This document shows positions 1 to 6,752 of a stretch of DNA of 14,389 nt, piece by piece. The notes under the pieces were generated by a model. It was not told where the DNA came from, did not search any database, and was given only the letters and a program-made list of their open reading frames with translations. Position numbers and translations under genes: made by a program. Numbering within the stretch: the stretch's first letter is position 1; the number at the start of each line of letters is the position of its first letter. Source of the stretch: Pseudomonadota bacterium. Its GTDB lineage: Bacteria; Pseudomonadota; Gammaproteobacteria; Steroidobacterales; Steroidobacteraceae. The stretch covers positions 1 to 14,389 of the forward strand of contig JAKADE010000030.1 in the NCBI GenBank assembly GCA_021820785.1. The letters are read 5' to 3'.

Positions 1-455
1 GGTTCGCGACCGCGGTACTGGCCCGCGCGGCGATCTTGCCGTTGGCCTCCGGGGCGCTCGATCGCCAGTGGCCGGTGGCCGTGTGCGGCATCGCGGTGAT
101 CCTCGGGCATGTCTACCCGTTGTGGTACGGCCGGCGCGGCGGCAAAGGGGTGGCGACCCTGATCGGCGCGGTGCTCGGTGCCGCGCCGCTGCTGCTGGTG
201 CCGATGCTGGCCGCCTGGCTGCTCACGGTCGTTCTGAGCGGGTACGTCGGACTCGGCTCGATGCTGGGGGCGGTCGTGTTTGCGGTGGCAGCGGCGCTGC
301 GGCCGCACATGCGCGGACCGCTGCTCGTGTTCGCCGCGCTCGCGGCGCTCCTCGTCATTTACACGCACCGCGCGAACATCGCGCGCATGCGCGCCGGCAC
401 CGAGCCGCGCGCCCGGCGGCTGTGGCTGCTCGGACTGCGGGCACGCTCGTCCTGA
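1..455 (+). CDS. plsY: Glycerol-3-phosphate acyltransferase PlsY, C-terminal part (5' end outside window)
   Basis: PlsY is an integral inner-membrane enzyme that moves an acyl group from acyl-phosphate to glycerol-3-phosphate, the first step of phospholipid synthesis in most bacteria. The reading frame is already open at position 3 and gives about 150 visible residues ending at TGA 453-455, so the N-terminal part lies off the window. The diagnostic stretch HVYPLWYGRRGGKGVAT is visible; it matches the conserved H-x-x-P ... GGKGVAT loop that binds phosphate in this family. It is followed by strongly hydrophobic segments typical of the last membrane helices. The gene stops one base before the birA start codon, so the two are probably co-transcribed and translationally coupled. 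An ATG/TTG start inside the window is not credible because the family motif would then lack its preceding helices. Confidence 0.9.
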   Translation, partial: FATAVLARAAILPLASGALDRQWPVAVCGIAVILGHVYPLWYGRRGGKGVATLIGAVLGAAPLLLVPMLAAWLLTVVLSGYVGLGSMLGAVVFAVAAALRPHMRGPLLVFAALAALLVIYTHRANIARMRAGTEPRARRLWLLGLRARSS

Positions 456-456
456 T

Positions 457-1488
457 ATGGCGGCGCGGCGCGGCGGCACAGGCGGGGCGGAACGATCGGG
501 CACCACGCTGCCGCTCGCGGCGCAGGTCTTTGCCCGGCTGAGCGACGGACGCTTCCACTCCGGGGAGGCGCTCGCCGAGGCCCTGCACGTGAGCCGCGGG
601 GCCGTGTGGAAAGCCGTGCGCGCGCTGCGCAACGCCGGAACCACCGTGCATGCGGTTCCCAACCGAGGTTACCGGCTGCCTGAAGCCGGTGAGCCGATCT
701 GTGCGGCACGGATTCTCGAGCGGCTGCCGCAGGCCGCGCGCGGCGCGGTGCGCGACCTGCAGACGCTCTGGCAGACCGACTCGACCAATTCCGTGCTGCT
801 CGCCCGCGCGAATCCGCCGTTCGGGCACAGCGAGGTCGTGCTCGCGGAGTTCCAGACCGCCGGGCGCGGGCGGCGCGGACGAACGTGGCTCGCGCCGCCG
901 GGCGGCGCGATCTGCCTGTCGCTCAGCTGGACGTTCCGGGAAGTACCGCCGGATCTCGGTGCACTCGGTCTTGCCGTCGGTGTGTGTGTGCTGCGCGCCT
1001 TGCGCGAATCGGGGCTCGAGGCCGAACTGAAGTGGCCAAATGACCTGCTGGTGAAGGGGCGCAAACTCGGGGGGATTCTGATCGAGCTGCGGGCGGAGTC
1101 CGCGGGGCCGGCCTGCGTGGTCATCGGTCTCGGTCTGAATGCCTCGCTCGGTGAGCCGCTGCTGCGGCAGATCGCCTCGCTCGGGTTGCCCGCCACGGAT
1201 CTCGCAAGCGCCGGGGTCAGCGTTTCGCGTAACGTGATTGCGGCCGCGATCCTCACTCATGTGCTGCAGGGTTTGCGTGACTTCGAGCGCGAGGCCCTGC
1301 GGCCGTTCGTCGAGGCGTGGCGCGCGGCCGATGCGCTGCGCGGCGTGCAGGTGAACGTGCAGACGCCGAGCGGTACGGTGCAGGGCGTGGCCCGCGGCAT
1401 CGATCTGCACGGCGCGTTGCTGATCGAAACTGCGCACGGGGTGCAGCGGTTCATTTCCGGGGAGGTCACGGTGAGGCCGGTGCAGTGA
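457..1488 (+). CDS. birA: Bifunctional biotin--[acetyl-CoA-carboxylase] ligase / biotin operon repressor BirA
   Basis: BirA activates biotin with ATP and attaches it to the lysine of the biotin carboxyl carrier protein; long forms also repress biotin genes. This 343-aa protein is the long type. Residues about 20-75 form a winged helix-turn-helix (GEALAEALHVSRGAVWKAVR, then the wing NRGYRL). The ligase core follows with DSTN (108-111), the biotinyl-AMP loop GRGRRGR (136-142), KWPND (192-196), KLGG (from 203) and GLGLN (224-228). The C-terminal domain ends with SGEVTVR. The ATG at 457 is chosen because it lies one base after the plsY stop and gives the usual family length; the frame stays open upstream but only as a shadow of plsY. 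No good Shine-Dalgarno is visible, which fits coupling to plsY. The stop overlaps the coaX start. Whether it represses a biotin operon cannot be judged because no bio operator is in the window. Confidence 0.95.
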   Translation: MAARRGGTGGAERSGTTLPLAAQVFARLSDGRFHSGEALAEALHVSRGAVWKAVRALRNAGTTVHAVPNRGYRLPEAGEPICAARILERLPQAARGAVRDLQTLWQTDSTNSVLLARANPPFGHSEVVLAEFQTAGRGRRGRTWLAPPGGAICLSLSWTFREVPPDLGALGLAVGVCVLRALRESGLEAELKWPNDLLVKGRKLGGILIELRAESAGPACVVIGLGLNASLGEPLLRQIASLGLPATDLASAGVSVSRNVIAAAILTHVLQGLRDFEREALRPFVEAWRAADALRGVQVNVQTPSGTVQGVARGIDLHGALLIETAHGVQRFISGEVTVRPVQ

Positions 1489-2243
1489 GTGCTCTGCTGA
1501 TCGATATCGGCAACACCCGGGTGAAATGGGCACGGGATGCGGCGGGCAGTCTCGCGCGCTCGCGCGCCGCCCGGCATGCAACCTGGTCGGCGCGGAATTT
1601 CGAGGCGCTCATCGGTGCCGGCACCCGCCTCGAGCATATCTGGGTGGCGAGCGTCGCCGGCGAGAAGATCAATGCGGCGCTGGCGCGCGCCGCGCAGCGC
1701 CGGGGCGCACCGGCACCGCAGTTCGTGGCGACGCGCCGCAAGGCCTGCGGGGTCACCGTCGCTTATCTCGAACCGTGGCGGCTCGGCGTCGATCGGTTCC
1801 TCGGCATGATCGGTGCCCGGGCTCATTTCGAGCGGCTGCCGCTCTGCGTCGTCGGGGTGGGTACCGCGATGACCGTCGATCTGCTCGGTGCCGACGGCCG
1901 TCATCGCGGCGGGGCCATCATCCCGGCCCCGCCGCTGATGATCTCGAGCCTGCTGGAGGGTACCCGCGGAATCCGCCGCCGGGCGCAGGGCGGCGCAAAG
2001 GGCCCGGCGGTGGCGCTGTTCGCCCGTTCCACACGCGCGGCACTGGAGCAAGGAGCCCGCTACGCCGCTGCCGCAGCGGTGGACCGCGCCGTCGAGGAAG
2101 CGCGCGCTGTCGTGGGCCGCGCCCCGCTGGTCGTCCTCACCGGCGGCGGCGCGGCCGATCTGCGTCCGCTGATCCGCAGCGCCAGCCTCGAAGTGGCCGA
2201 TCTGGTGCTCTGGGGTCTGGCGGTGTGGGCCCGGGAAGGTTGA
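1485..2243 (+). CDS. coaX: Type III pantothenate kinase CoaX
   Basis: CoaX phosphorylates pantothenate with ATP, the first committed step of coenzyme A synthesis; type III enzymes are feedback-insensitive and need a monovalent cation. The 252-aa protein starts with the ASKHA-type phosphate motif LLIDIGNTRVKW (Asp7). It continues with GVDRF (101-105), the GVGTAMTVD motif (124-132) and the LTGGGAADL nucleotide-binding segment (218-226). GTG at 1485 is the start: it overlaps the birA stop by 4 nt (GTGA) and follows a GGTGAGG sequence at 1470-1476. Two small departures from consensus are visible: the usual 'IxPG' is IPAP at 146-149, and the usual N-T pair before the helix near residue 183 reads S-T. 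Both seem tolerable because the acidic and glycine motifs are intact. It sits in the plsY-birA-coaX-SPOR operon, the slot taken by coaA beside birA in E. coli. Confidence 0.94.
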   Translation: MSALLIDIGNTRVKWARDAAGSLARSRAARHATWSARNFEALIGAGTRLEHIWVASVAGEKINAALARAAQRRGAPAPQFVATRRKACGVTVAYLEPWRLGVDRFLGMIGARAHFERLPLCVVGVGTAMTVDLLGADGRHRGGAIIPAPPLMISSLLEGTRGIRRRAQGGAKGPAVALFARSTRAALEQGARYAAAAAVDRAVEEARAVVGRAPLVVLTGGGAADLRPLIRSASLEVADLVLWGLAVWAREG

Positions 2244-2253
2244 GAATCCCGCT

Positions 2254-3051
2254 GTGCGTACCGCGTTCTTCATCCTGCTGCTCGCCAATCTGTTCTTCTG
2301 GGGATGGACCCAGTGGATTGCCGTGCCGCCTGCGGCGGCCGAACCGCTCGTGGGTGTGCCGCGCCTGAAGCTCGTGGCGAGGGATCTTCCGCCGCCCCCA
2401 CCGGGCGTGGCGGCGGCGCAAGCCCCGGCCGGGGCCCTCGGTGCGGCGCTGGCGTCCCAGGCGACGGCCGTCTCACCGGGAACGGCGGATGCGCCGCAGC
2501 TCGCGTGCGTCTCGATCGGTCCGTTCGCGCGCCATCGCGTAGCCAGTGCTGCGCTGTCGCTACTGAACGCTCAGCATCTGCAGCCGCAGCTGCGCACTGC
2601 AGCGGTGCAGCCGCAGCGCTGGTCCTGGGTGTATGTGCCCAACGTGAGTGGGACTGCGCGCGTGGACCAGGTGCTTGCCGCGCTGCGCAGAGATGGCATT
2701 CATGGAGCCGAGCCGATGCCGACGGCGGACGGCAAGCCGGGTATCTCGCTCGGTCTGTTCCGGGACTCGGCACTGGCACACCGCCAGCTGAGCCGCGCGC
2801 GCGCCAAGGGCTTTGCCGCCGAACTCACCGCCTGGCTGGTGGCTCAGCCGGCGTATTGGCTGGACGTATGGGCACCGGGGGGCGCCGGGGCGCTGCCGAT
2901 GGCGGCAGTGCGTGCGCAGTTCGGGGCCGCGCTGGGCACGCAGACCTGTCCGAGCGGCGCCACGCCGCCGCTGCCGGCGCAGGCGACCGGCGCGGTCGCC
3001 GCCGGGGTACCGCTGCCGGCGGATGAGGCCCACTCAGCGCCACCCCCCTGA
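2254..3051 (+). CDS. SPOR-domain membrane-anchored protein, function not assigned
   Basis: A 265-aa protein with an N-terminal hydrophobic anchor (FFILLLANLFFWGW, about residues 5-18), a proline/alanine-rich linker, and a SPOR-like fold from about residue 85 (CVSIGPFARHRVASAALSLL ... GISLGLFRDSALAHRQL) to about 165. SPOR domains bind denuded glycan strands of peptidoglycan and often direct proteins to the division septum. The layout here (short cytoplasmic end, one helix, periplasmic linker, SPOR domain) fits that class. The two halves each carry the 'GxF.....A' signature (SIGPF and SLGLF). The GTG at 2254 begins 10 bases after the coaX stop; an AAGG at 2236-2239 is rather far upstream, so coupling to coaX probably matters. 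About 100 residues after the SPOR region, rich in Ala, Gly and Pro, have no recognised domain. A SPOR gene after coaX is a recurring arrangement in related genomes, so the identification is fairly safe, the cellular role less so. Confidence 0.8.
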   Translation: MRTAFFILLLANLFFWGWTQWIAVPPAAAEPLVGVPRLKLVARDLPPPPPGVAAAQAPAGALGAALASQATAVSPGTADAPQLACVSIGPFARHRVASAALSLLNAQHLQPQLRTAAVQPQRWSWVYVPNVSGTARVDQVLAALRRDGIHGAEPMPTADGKPGISLGLFRDSALAHRQLSRARAKGFAAELTAWLVAQPAYWLDVWAPGGAGALPMAAVRAQFGAALGTQTCPSGATPPLPAQATGAVAAGVPLPADEAHSAPPP

Positions 3052-3076
3052 TTTCCCGCGCAGCCCTGCGCACCGG

Positions 3077-3082
3077 TACAAT
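3077..3082 (+). promoter_or_regulatory. Putative -10 element of the tRNA-Thr promoter
   Basis: TACAAT (5 of 6 matches to TATAAT) lies 30 bases upstream of the tRNA. The bases immediately after it are GC-rich (CCCGGCCCC), the type of discriminator found at stringently controlled stable-RNA promoters. No convincing -35 hexamer is seen at the right spacing. Transcription would begin near 3089. Confidence 0.4.
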
Positions 3083-3111
3083 CCCGGCCCCACGCAGCAG
3101 TTTCGTCCTGG

Positions 3112-3186
3112 GCCGGCTTAGCTCAGTGGTAGAGCAGCGGTTTTGTAAACCGTTGGTCGGGGGTTCAAATCCCTCAGCCGGCACCA
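3112..3186 (+). tRNA. tRNA-Thr, anticodon TGT (reads ACA)
   Basis: A complete cloverleaf can be drawn. The acceptor stem GCCGGCT pairs with AGCCGGC. The D stem is GCTC/GAGC and the anticodon stem GCGGT/ACCGT with one G-T pair. The anticodon loop TTTGTAA has TGT at 3144-3146. The variable loop has five bases, and the T arm is GGGGG-TTCAAAT-CCCTC. The discriminator is A3183 and the CCA end is encoded (3184-3186). In E. coli the same anticodon belongs to thrU, which follows birA and the pantothenate kinase gene coaA, so this gene is the positional counterpart. There the operon continues with tRNA-Tyr, tRNA-Gly, a second tRNA-Thr and tuf; here none of these follows, and the next genes are an AbiE module on the opposite strand. 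Confidence 0.97.
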
Positions 3187-3207
3187 AAATAGTTCTGCAG
3201 ATTCAGC

Positions 3208-3224
3208 GGCTTGGAGCCAATTTT
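3208..3224 (+). terminator. Weak candidate terminator after tRNA-Thr
   Basis: GGCT-TGG-AGCC followed by AATTTT, 22 bases after the CCA end. The stem is only four base pairs, so this is a weak call. The rest of the 185-base gap 3187-3371 between the tRNA and the abiEii stop holds no gene I can support, and it looks less GC-rich than the flanks. Confidence 0.2.
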
Positions 3225-3371
3225 CCGGATCGCGCGCTCCGAGAAGTCGTTGGTCTGTGGGAGTTTTGCGGGACTTTTCTCCATCGCCTTCTCTGACGCT
3301 GCACTCAAATTCGCGAGCTCCGACGCTGAGTAGCACGACGTGACCCGTCGAGGCGCAGGACATCCAGTGCG

Positions 3372-4289
3372 TCAATGCTCCAACCGTCGTGCGAGCGCCT
3401 CCGACTGCTCGACGAACTTCTTGGCGTTGGAACTCCTCAGTCTCTCGAGGTTTTGAAGTTTCCATTGCAAGCCGGGGAGGGACTCCAGGTGCGGCACGTC
3501 CAAGAGAGACCATTCGGGCTTGCCCGCGACCAGGGAAAGGAGGAACCGGCGCTCATCGGTCGTTAGACCGTGCTGGAGCTCCCGCACCATTCGGTCGCGC
3601 GCGGCCAGAAGTGCCTCGAGCTCGATGGGCTCGGCAGTCATCCCGACGAAGCTGCGCTCGAATTCCTGGCGAATGTCGCGCATGGGCGGAAACAGGACCT
3701 CGTGGACCGGCCGGTTGTGGCTCGCGAGGTAGACGATGAAAGCGCGACGGATGCCGGCCGTGATGCCTCCGTGCGCGAATAGCTGCATGACATCGAAAAG
3801 GTCGCGTGGATGTTGTCGATCGAGGGCTGCAACCAGCTTGCCGCCGTACACATCTTCGACCGACACGACGGGAATCTCGAGATCCGCCTGCAACGCGTCG
3901 CGCGCGGTCGGTGTCAGCGTCGCCATGCGCACGGGATGAACCGTGCCACGCAGGATGAAATTCACCTCGATCTTGACCTGGATGGCCCCTTGGCGAACGA
4001 GCAGCTTGGTCGCGCCGGCCGCGACCGAAGCCGGCACATGGGTCTGGAAGCCCTGCTTCTTCAGGCGCGCAACGGACTGATGGATTGCATCGGTGATGCG
4101 CTGGAGTGCCCGCTCGCGCGGCAACGTGTGGTCGGGAAGCACCAGGTCGAGATCCACCGAGAGTCGTGGCATGTCGCGCACGAAGAGGTTGATGGCCGTG
4201 CCGCCCTTGAGCGCGAAGGTGTCGTCGACGAGCACGAGCGGCGCGACCCGCGTCAGCAATCGAGCAGTTTGAAGATAGATCTCATTCAT
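3372..4289 (-). CDS. AbiEii-type nucleotidyltransferase toxin (AbiE toxin-antitoxin / abortive infection)
   Basis: Toxin of a type IV AbiE system. Family members are nucleotidyltransferase-like proteins whose activity stops growth and can abort phage infection, counteracted by the AbiEi partner. The 305-aa protein has LKGGTAINLF (Gly29-Gly30-Thr31) followed by SVDLDL with the paired metal-binding acids Asp46 and Asp48. Next come KIE (Lys106, Glu108) and the downstream EDVYGGKLVAALDRQHPRDLFD block (Lys151, Arg162, Asp163, Asp166). This is the usual order of nucleotidyltransferase motifs in the family, and no key residue appears lost, so it looks active. The ATG at 4289 overlaps the antitoxin stop by 4 nt (ATGA) and has no Shine-Dalgarno, so its translation should depend on ribosomes finishing abiEi. 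A longer in-frame start at 4331 lies inside the antitoxin gene and is less likely. Expression is expected from the single promoter ahead of abiEi. Confidence 0.88.
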   Translation of the reverse strand: MNEIYLQTARLLTRVAPLVLVDDTFALKGGTAINLFVRDMPRLSVDLDLVLPDHTLPRERALQRITDAIHQSVARLKKQGFQTHVPASVAAGATKLLVRQGAIQVKIEVNFILRGTVHPVRMATLTPTARDALQADLEIPVVSVEDVYGGKLVAALDRQHPRDLFDVMQLFAHGGITAGIRRAFIVYLASHNRPVHEVLFPPMRDIRQEFERSFVGMTAEPIELEALLAARDRMVRELQHGLTTDERRFLLSLVAGKPEWSLLDVPHLESLPGLQWKLQNLERLRSSNAKKFVEQSEALARRLEH

Positions 4290-5023
4290 GGCTTGAGCAC
4301 AAGGAGACCGTCGCGGGAGCGGCCGACCCACGGTCGATTACTGCCCTTGGGAAATTGAGACGGATCGAGCTTGCTCGCCCACGGTAGGGAGAGCTCGCGC
4401 CCGAGCTGCAAAGAGAGGCGCACAGTCTTGATGCTCCCGCATCGCTTGAGGAGCTCAGCGAGGACGTCCGCACGCAGGCTGTAGCTGCTCTCCACCAGCT
4501 CACGCGCTTCCTGCAGGGGTTGGCGAATTCCGACCTCGCTCAGGACCTCGAGCAGCGCGCGCTCCGGTGCCGAGACGAGCGGAGCGCCCTTGCGGCTCTC
4601 GAAGGGTCGGACGTGCAGCAGCGCATCGGGACGCTCGTCGAACAGTCGCTTGCGGTGGTACTCAGCGGGAAAGCGCTTGGTGAACCACTCAGGGAGCCGT
4701 CCGGCTTGCCAGCCATAGAGGTGCAAGACAGGCCTCTGGGACACGTAGTGGCGGATCCCGTGCCAGTCGAGCGCCGACTTGCCGCCGACATGCAACCCTG
4801 CGAAACCTCGCTGGAGGAGCACGACGCTCGGGTGCAGGGCGGGCGGGTCGTTGGGACGGCAATACACGCCCCGCGCCAACCGCTGCAGCCAGCCCGCCCG
4901 GACGTAATGGACGGCGAGATCCGCCGAGATCTCGAGAGCGGCGAGATCCTCGGAAGTCAGCGGCATTCCGGGCGCAAGGCGGGTGTAGAGCCGCTTTAGT
5001 TTATCTCCACTAGTCGTAGCCAC
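4286..5023 (-). CDS. AbiEi-type antitoxin / autorepressor with N-terminal winged helix
   Basis: Antitoxin partner of the adjacent AbiEii toxin. The 245-aa protein begins with a winged helix-turn-helix of the AbiEi type (about residues 8-57: MPLTSEDLAALEISADLAVH ... AGWLQRLARGVYCRP). The rest corresponds to the AbiEi C-terminal region (GGKSALDWHG, APERALLEVLSE). In characterised AbiE systems the antitoxin both neutralises the toxin and represses its own promoter by binding inverted repeats, and matching repeats are present here at 5011-5033 and 5075-5097. The GTG at 5023 is the most upstream in-frame start; the frame closes at TAA 5066-5068 with no other start codon between. No ribosome binding site precedes it, and the -10 box lies so close that the transcript may be leaderless. 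The coding region seems slightly less GC-rich than its neighbours, which fits acquired defence DNA but was not measured. Confidence 0.85.
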   Translation of the reverse strand: MATTSGDKLKRLYTRLAPGMPLTSEDLAALEISADLAVHYVRAGWLQRLARGVYCRPNDPPALHPSVVLLQRGFAGLHVGGKSALDWHGIRHYVSQRPVLHLYGWQAGRLPEWFTKRFPAEYHRKRLFDERPDALLHVRPFESRKGAPLVSAPERALLEVLSEVGIRQPLQEARELVESSYSLRADVLAELLKRCGSIKTVRLSLQLGRELSLPWASKLDPSQFPKGSNRPWVGRSRDGLLVLKP

Positions 5024-5033
5024 ACTACGATTA
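5011..5033 (-). promoter_or_regulatory. Inverted-repeat operator candidate 1, over the abiEi start codon and -10 box
   Basis: On the + strand the left arm is TAGTCGTAG, the spacer CCACA and the right arm CTACGATTA: nine-base arms with one mismatch, 23 bp in total. The GTG start codon (5021-5023) lies in the spacer and the right arm covers most of the -10 box. Its near-copy is at 5075-5097. Occupancy by AbiEi would block RNA polymerase directly. Confidence 0.7.
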
Positions 5034-5057
5034 TACGAATAATTCGAAAGCGGGCAA
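5030..5057 (-). promoter_or_regulatory. Promoter of the abiEi-abiEii operon
   Basis: Read on the minus strand, TTGCCC (5057-5052, 4 of 6 matches to TTGACA) and a perfect TATAAT (5035-5030) are separated by 16 bp. The DNA upstream of the -35 is AT-rich (AATAAATCAAA), like an UP element. The spacer holds a perfect small palindrome, CGAAT-A-ATTCG (5036-5046). Transcription would start near 5023-5024, at or next to the GTG start codon. The -10 overlaps operator candidate 1. Confidence 0.7.
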
Positions 5058-5074
5058 GCTTTGATTTATTCCGG

Positions 5075-5097
5075 TGATCGTAGCGAAACTACGATAA
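5075..5097 (-). promoter_or_regulatory. Inverted-repeat operator candidate 2, upstream of the abiE promoter
   Basis: On the + strand the left arm is TGATCGTAG, the spacer CGAAA and the right arm CTACGATAA: 23 bp with one mismatch between the arms. It matches operator candidate 1 at 18 of 23 positions with the same five-base spacer. The two centres are 64 bp apart, about six helical turns, so bound dimers would lie on a similar face and could bridge the promoter. Confidence 0.7.
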
Positions 5098-5375
5098 CAA
5101 CACCTTTCCCAAAGTAGCTCGGTGCCGTGCTTCCTCGCGCCGGCGCGTGGGCAATCGACTGATCGGCGACAAATCGCGGCTGCCGTCTCTCCGCCTGGGT
5201 CCCGGCGCTGCCAGATCTGCGTGCGGACAAGGGCTCGCGCCGCGGGGAACGGTCGCGAGTCGCGGTGCCGCGGGGCGGGTTCACTCAGTCCCTGTGGTCC
5301 GCGACGAGAACCGTTGGTCGCGCGGACTGGAGCGTCCGCGCTGTCAGGGCCCGGTGGCACGCACGGCGAACCGGG
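5098..5375. other. Intergenic stretch between the abiE promoter and the APC permease stop; no gene seen
   Basis: Open frames here lack recognisable motifs and are very rich in Arg, Pro and Ala, as expected from chance frames in GC-rich DNA. Visible structures are a 12-base palindrome CGCGCCGGCGCG at 5136-5147, a hairpin at 5320-5341, and a 12-base match to the tRNA-Thr anticodon arm at 5309-5320. Confidence 0.5.
5320..5341 (-). terminator. Hairpin downstream of the APC permease gene, possible terminator
   Basis: The arms GCGCGGAC and GTCCGCGC pair perfectly over 8 bp around a six-base loop. The hairpin lies about 35 bases beyond the permease stop in the direction of transcription. There is no T run, so factor-independent termination would be weak. 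Confidence 0.3.
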
Positions 5376-6752
5376 TCATTCTGCCGCCGGCACCGTAGAG
5401 GCGGGCGCGACACGCCGGCGAGGCCGGAAGAAGACGATGCCGATTGCCAGTCCGCCGACGCCTACGGCCTTGGTGATGGGGTTGAAGGTCGTGATGGCGT
5501 ACAAGCCCATGCCGATGAGAAACACCGCGCTCAGAAACGGAAAGACCGCAATCCCCAGCCACCGCAGCACGGACTCCTTGTACAGCGAGCGGAATGTCCA
5601 GGCCGCGGCCAATCCGGCCAAGCCGTAGTAATAGGCGACCTGCACGCCGATCGCATTGACGCTGTCCTGGATGATGTCGTTGACGCTCGGCATCAGGCTC
5701 GCGGCCCACAGGACGGCAAGCCCGATGCCGATCAGCAGATACATGGCGCGCACCGGCGTCTGGGTCCGCGGGCTGCAAACACCGAACACGGGCGGCATGG
5801 CCCCGTCGCGGCCCATCGCGAACAGCGTGCGCGAGAACTGGAGCATGGTGGTTTCCAGCGTGCCGATGCTCGAGAGGATCACTGCGATGGAGGCAAACAG
5901 TGCGCCTGCGCGGCCCAGACCGGCACGCAGCGCGATGGCGTAAATGATGTTGTCCGAGACGTTGCGCGCATCGTGCAACGAGAACAGGAACAGCGCCGCC
6001 AGAGTGAAGGCGACGTAAAAGCCGATCGTGACGAACACGGACGAGAAACCGCCATTGCCGGCGGTCTGCTCGGCATCGCGGGTCTCCTCGGAGAGGTTGG
6101 CGGTGACGTCCCAGCCCCAATAGAAAAAGATCGAGACCAGAGCGGCCCCGGACAAGGCGGCGGGAGTGTAGTGCAGCCCAAACCACGACCAGCTGAAGGG
6201 GGTGGCGAGCGGTACGGAGCCGGCGTGCACGAACGCCGCCACCAGGACCAGCGCGAGAATTGCCAGCTCGATCGAGCTGAGGATCAACTGCACCTTGCTG
6301 GTGATCTCGATGCCCTTGATCAGGATCACCGCCACCAGCAGGAACCACACGGTGGCCACCGCAGTGGTGAGCATCACGTTGCCGGCGAGCGCCGGGTTGA
6401 TGAAGTCGAGCGTCGAGGTCGCGATGGGCAGCGAGCCGGTGATCATGAACACCATGGATGCGACCAGCAGGGCCCAGCCGGAGAAGTAGCCGAGCAGCGG
6501 CCCGAAGGTCGCCGACGTCCACTGGTACGCGGCTCCAGCGTGCGCCGTGTGCCGGTTCAGTGCCTTGTAGGCGACCGCGATGCCGAGCATCGGTACGGCA
6601 AAGATGATGAGCGCCCCGGGCGCAAGCGTGCCGGCGGCGGCCAGCAGCGCGACGGTGCTCACCGCGATGGAGTAGCCGGGCGCACTGCCGGCCACCCCCA
6701 TCACGAGGGATTCGATGAAGGACAGGGAGCCGGCTTTCAGCTGGGTGCTCAT
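5376..6752 (-). CDS. APC-superfamily amino acid/polyamine permease
   Basis: A 458-aa inner-membrane transporter of the amino acid-polyamine-organocation superfamily, a class that takes up or exchanges amino acids and amines. About twelve hydrophobic segments can be counted, the first near residues 14-38 and the last near 430-443. Helix 1 carries the broken-helix substrate motif GSAPGYSIA (22-30). The loop ANLSEETRDAEQT (218-230) and the loop AMGRDGAMPPVFGVCSPRTQ (312-331) are conserved positions in the family. Length is normal and no break is seen. The ATG at 6752 gives a typical N-terminus (MSTQLKAGSLSFIESL); the frame extends upstream but that extension is Arg/Pro-rich and lacks family character. 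No Shine-Dalgarno precedes this ATG. Upstream inverted repeats at 6775-6787 and 6794-6818 might be regulatory. It appears to be a single-gene unit. The substrate cannot be told from the sequence. Confidence 0.87.
   Translation of the reverse strand: MSTQLKAGSLSFIESLVMGVAGSAPGYSIAVSTVALLAAAGTLAPGALIIFAVPMLGIAVAYKALNRHTAHAGAAYQWTSATFGPLLGYFSGWALLVASMVFMITGSLPIATSTLDFINPALAGNVMLTTAVATVWFLLVAVILIKGIEITSKVQLILSSIELAILALVLVAAFVHAGSVPLATPFSWSWFGLHYTPAALSGAALVSIFFYWGWDVTANLSEETRDAEQTAGNGGFSSVFVTIGFYVAFTLAALFLFSLHDARNVSDNIIYAIALRAGLGRAGALFASIAVILSSIGTLETTMLQFSRTLFAMGRDGAMPPVFGVCSPRTQTPVRAMYLLIGIGLAVLWAASLMPSVNDIIQDSVNAIGVQVAYYYGLAGLAAAWTFRSLYKESVLRWLGIAVFPFLSAVFLIGMGLYAITTFNPITKAVGVGGLAIGIVFFRPRRRVAPASTVPAAE

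Noticed and set aside
355..2288. Long minus-strand frames opposite birA and coaX
   Set aside because: They overlap genes with complete, ordered catalytic motifs and show only low-complexity Arg/Ala/Pro-rich sequence.
2825..3513. Minus-strand frames across the tRNA giving peptides such as GFEPPTNGLQNRCSTTELS and RDLNPRPTVYKTAALPLS
   Set aside because: These are well-known false peptides from translating the antisense of tRNA-Thr(TGT); the DNA is the tRNA itself.
5136..5147. 12-base palindrome CGCGCCGGCGCG as a regulatory site
   Set aside because: Palindromes made only of G and C are expected by chance in DNA of this composition, and it is not placed near a start codon.
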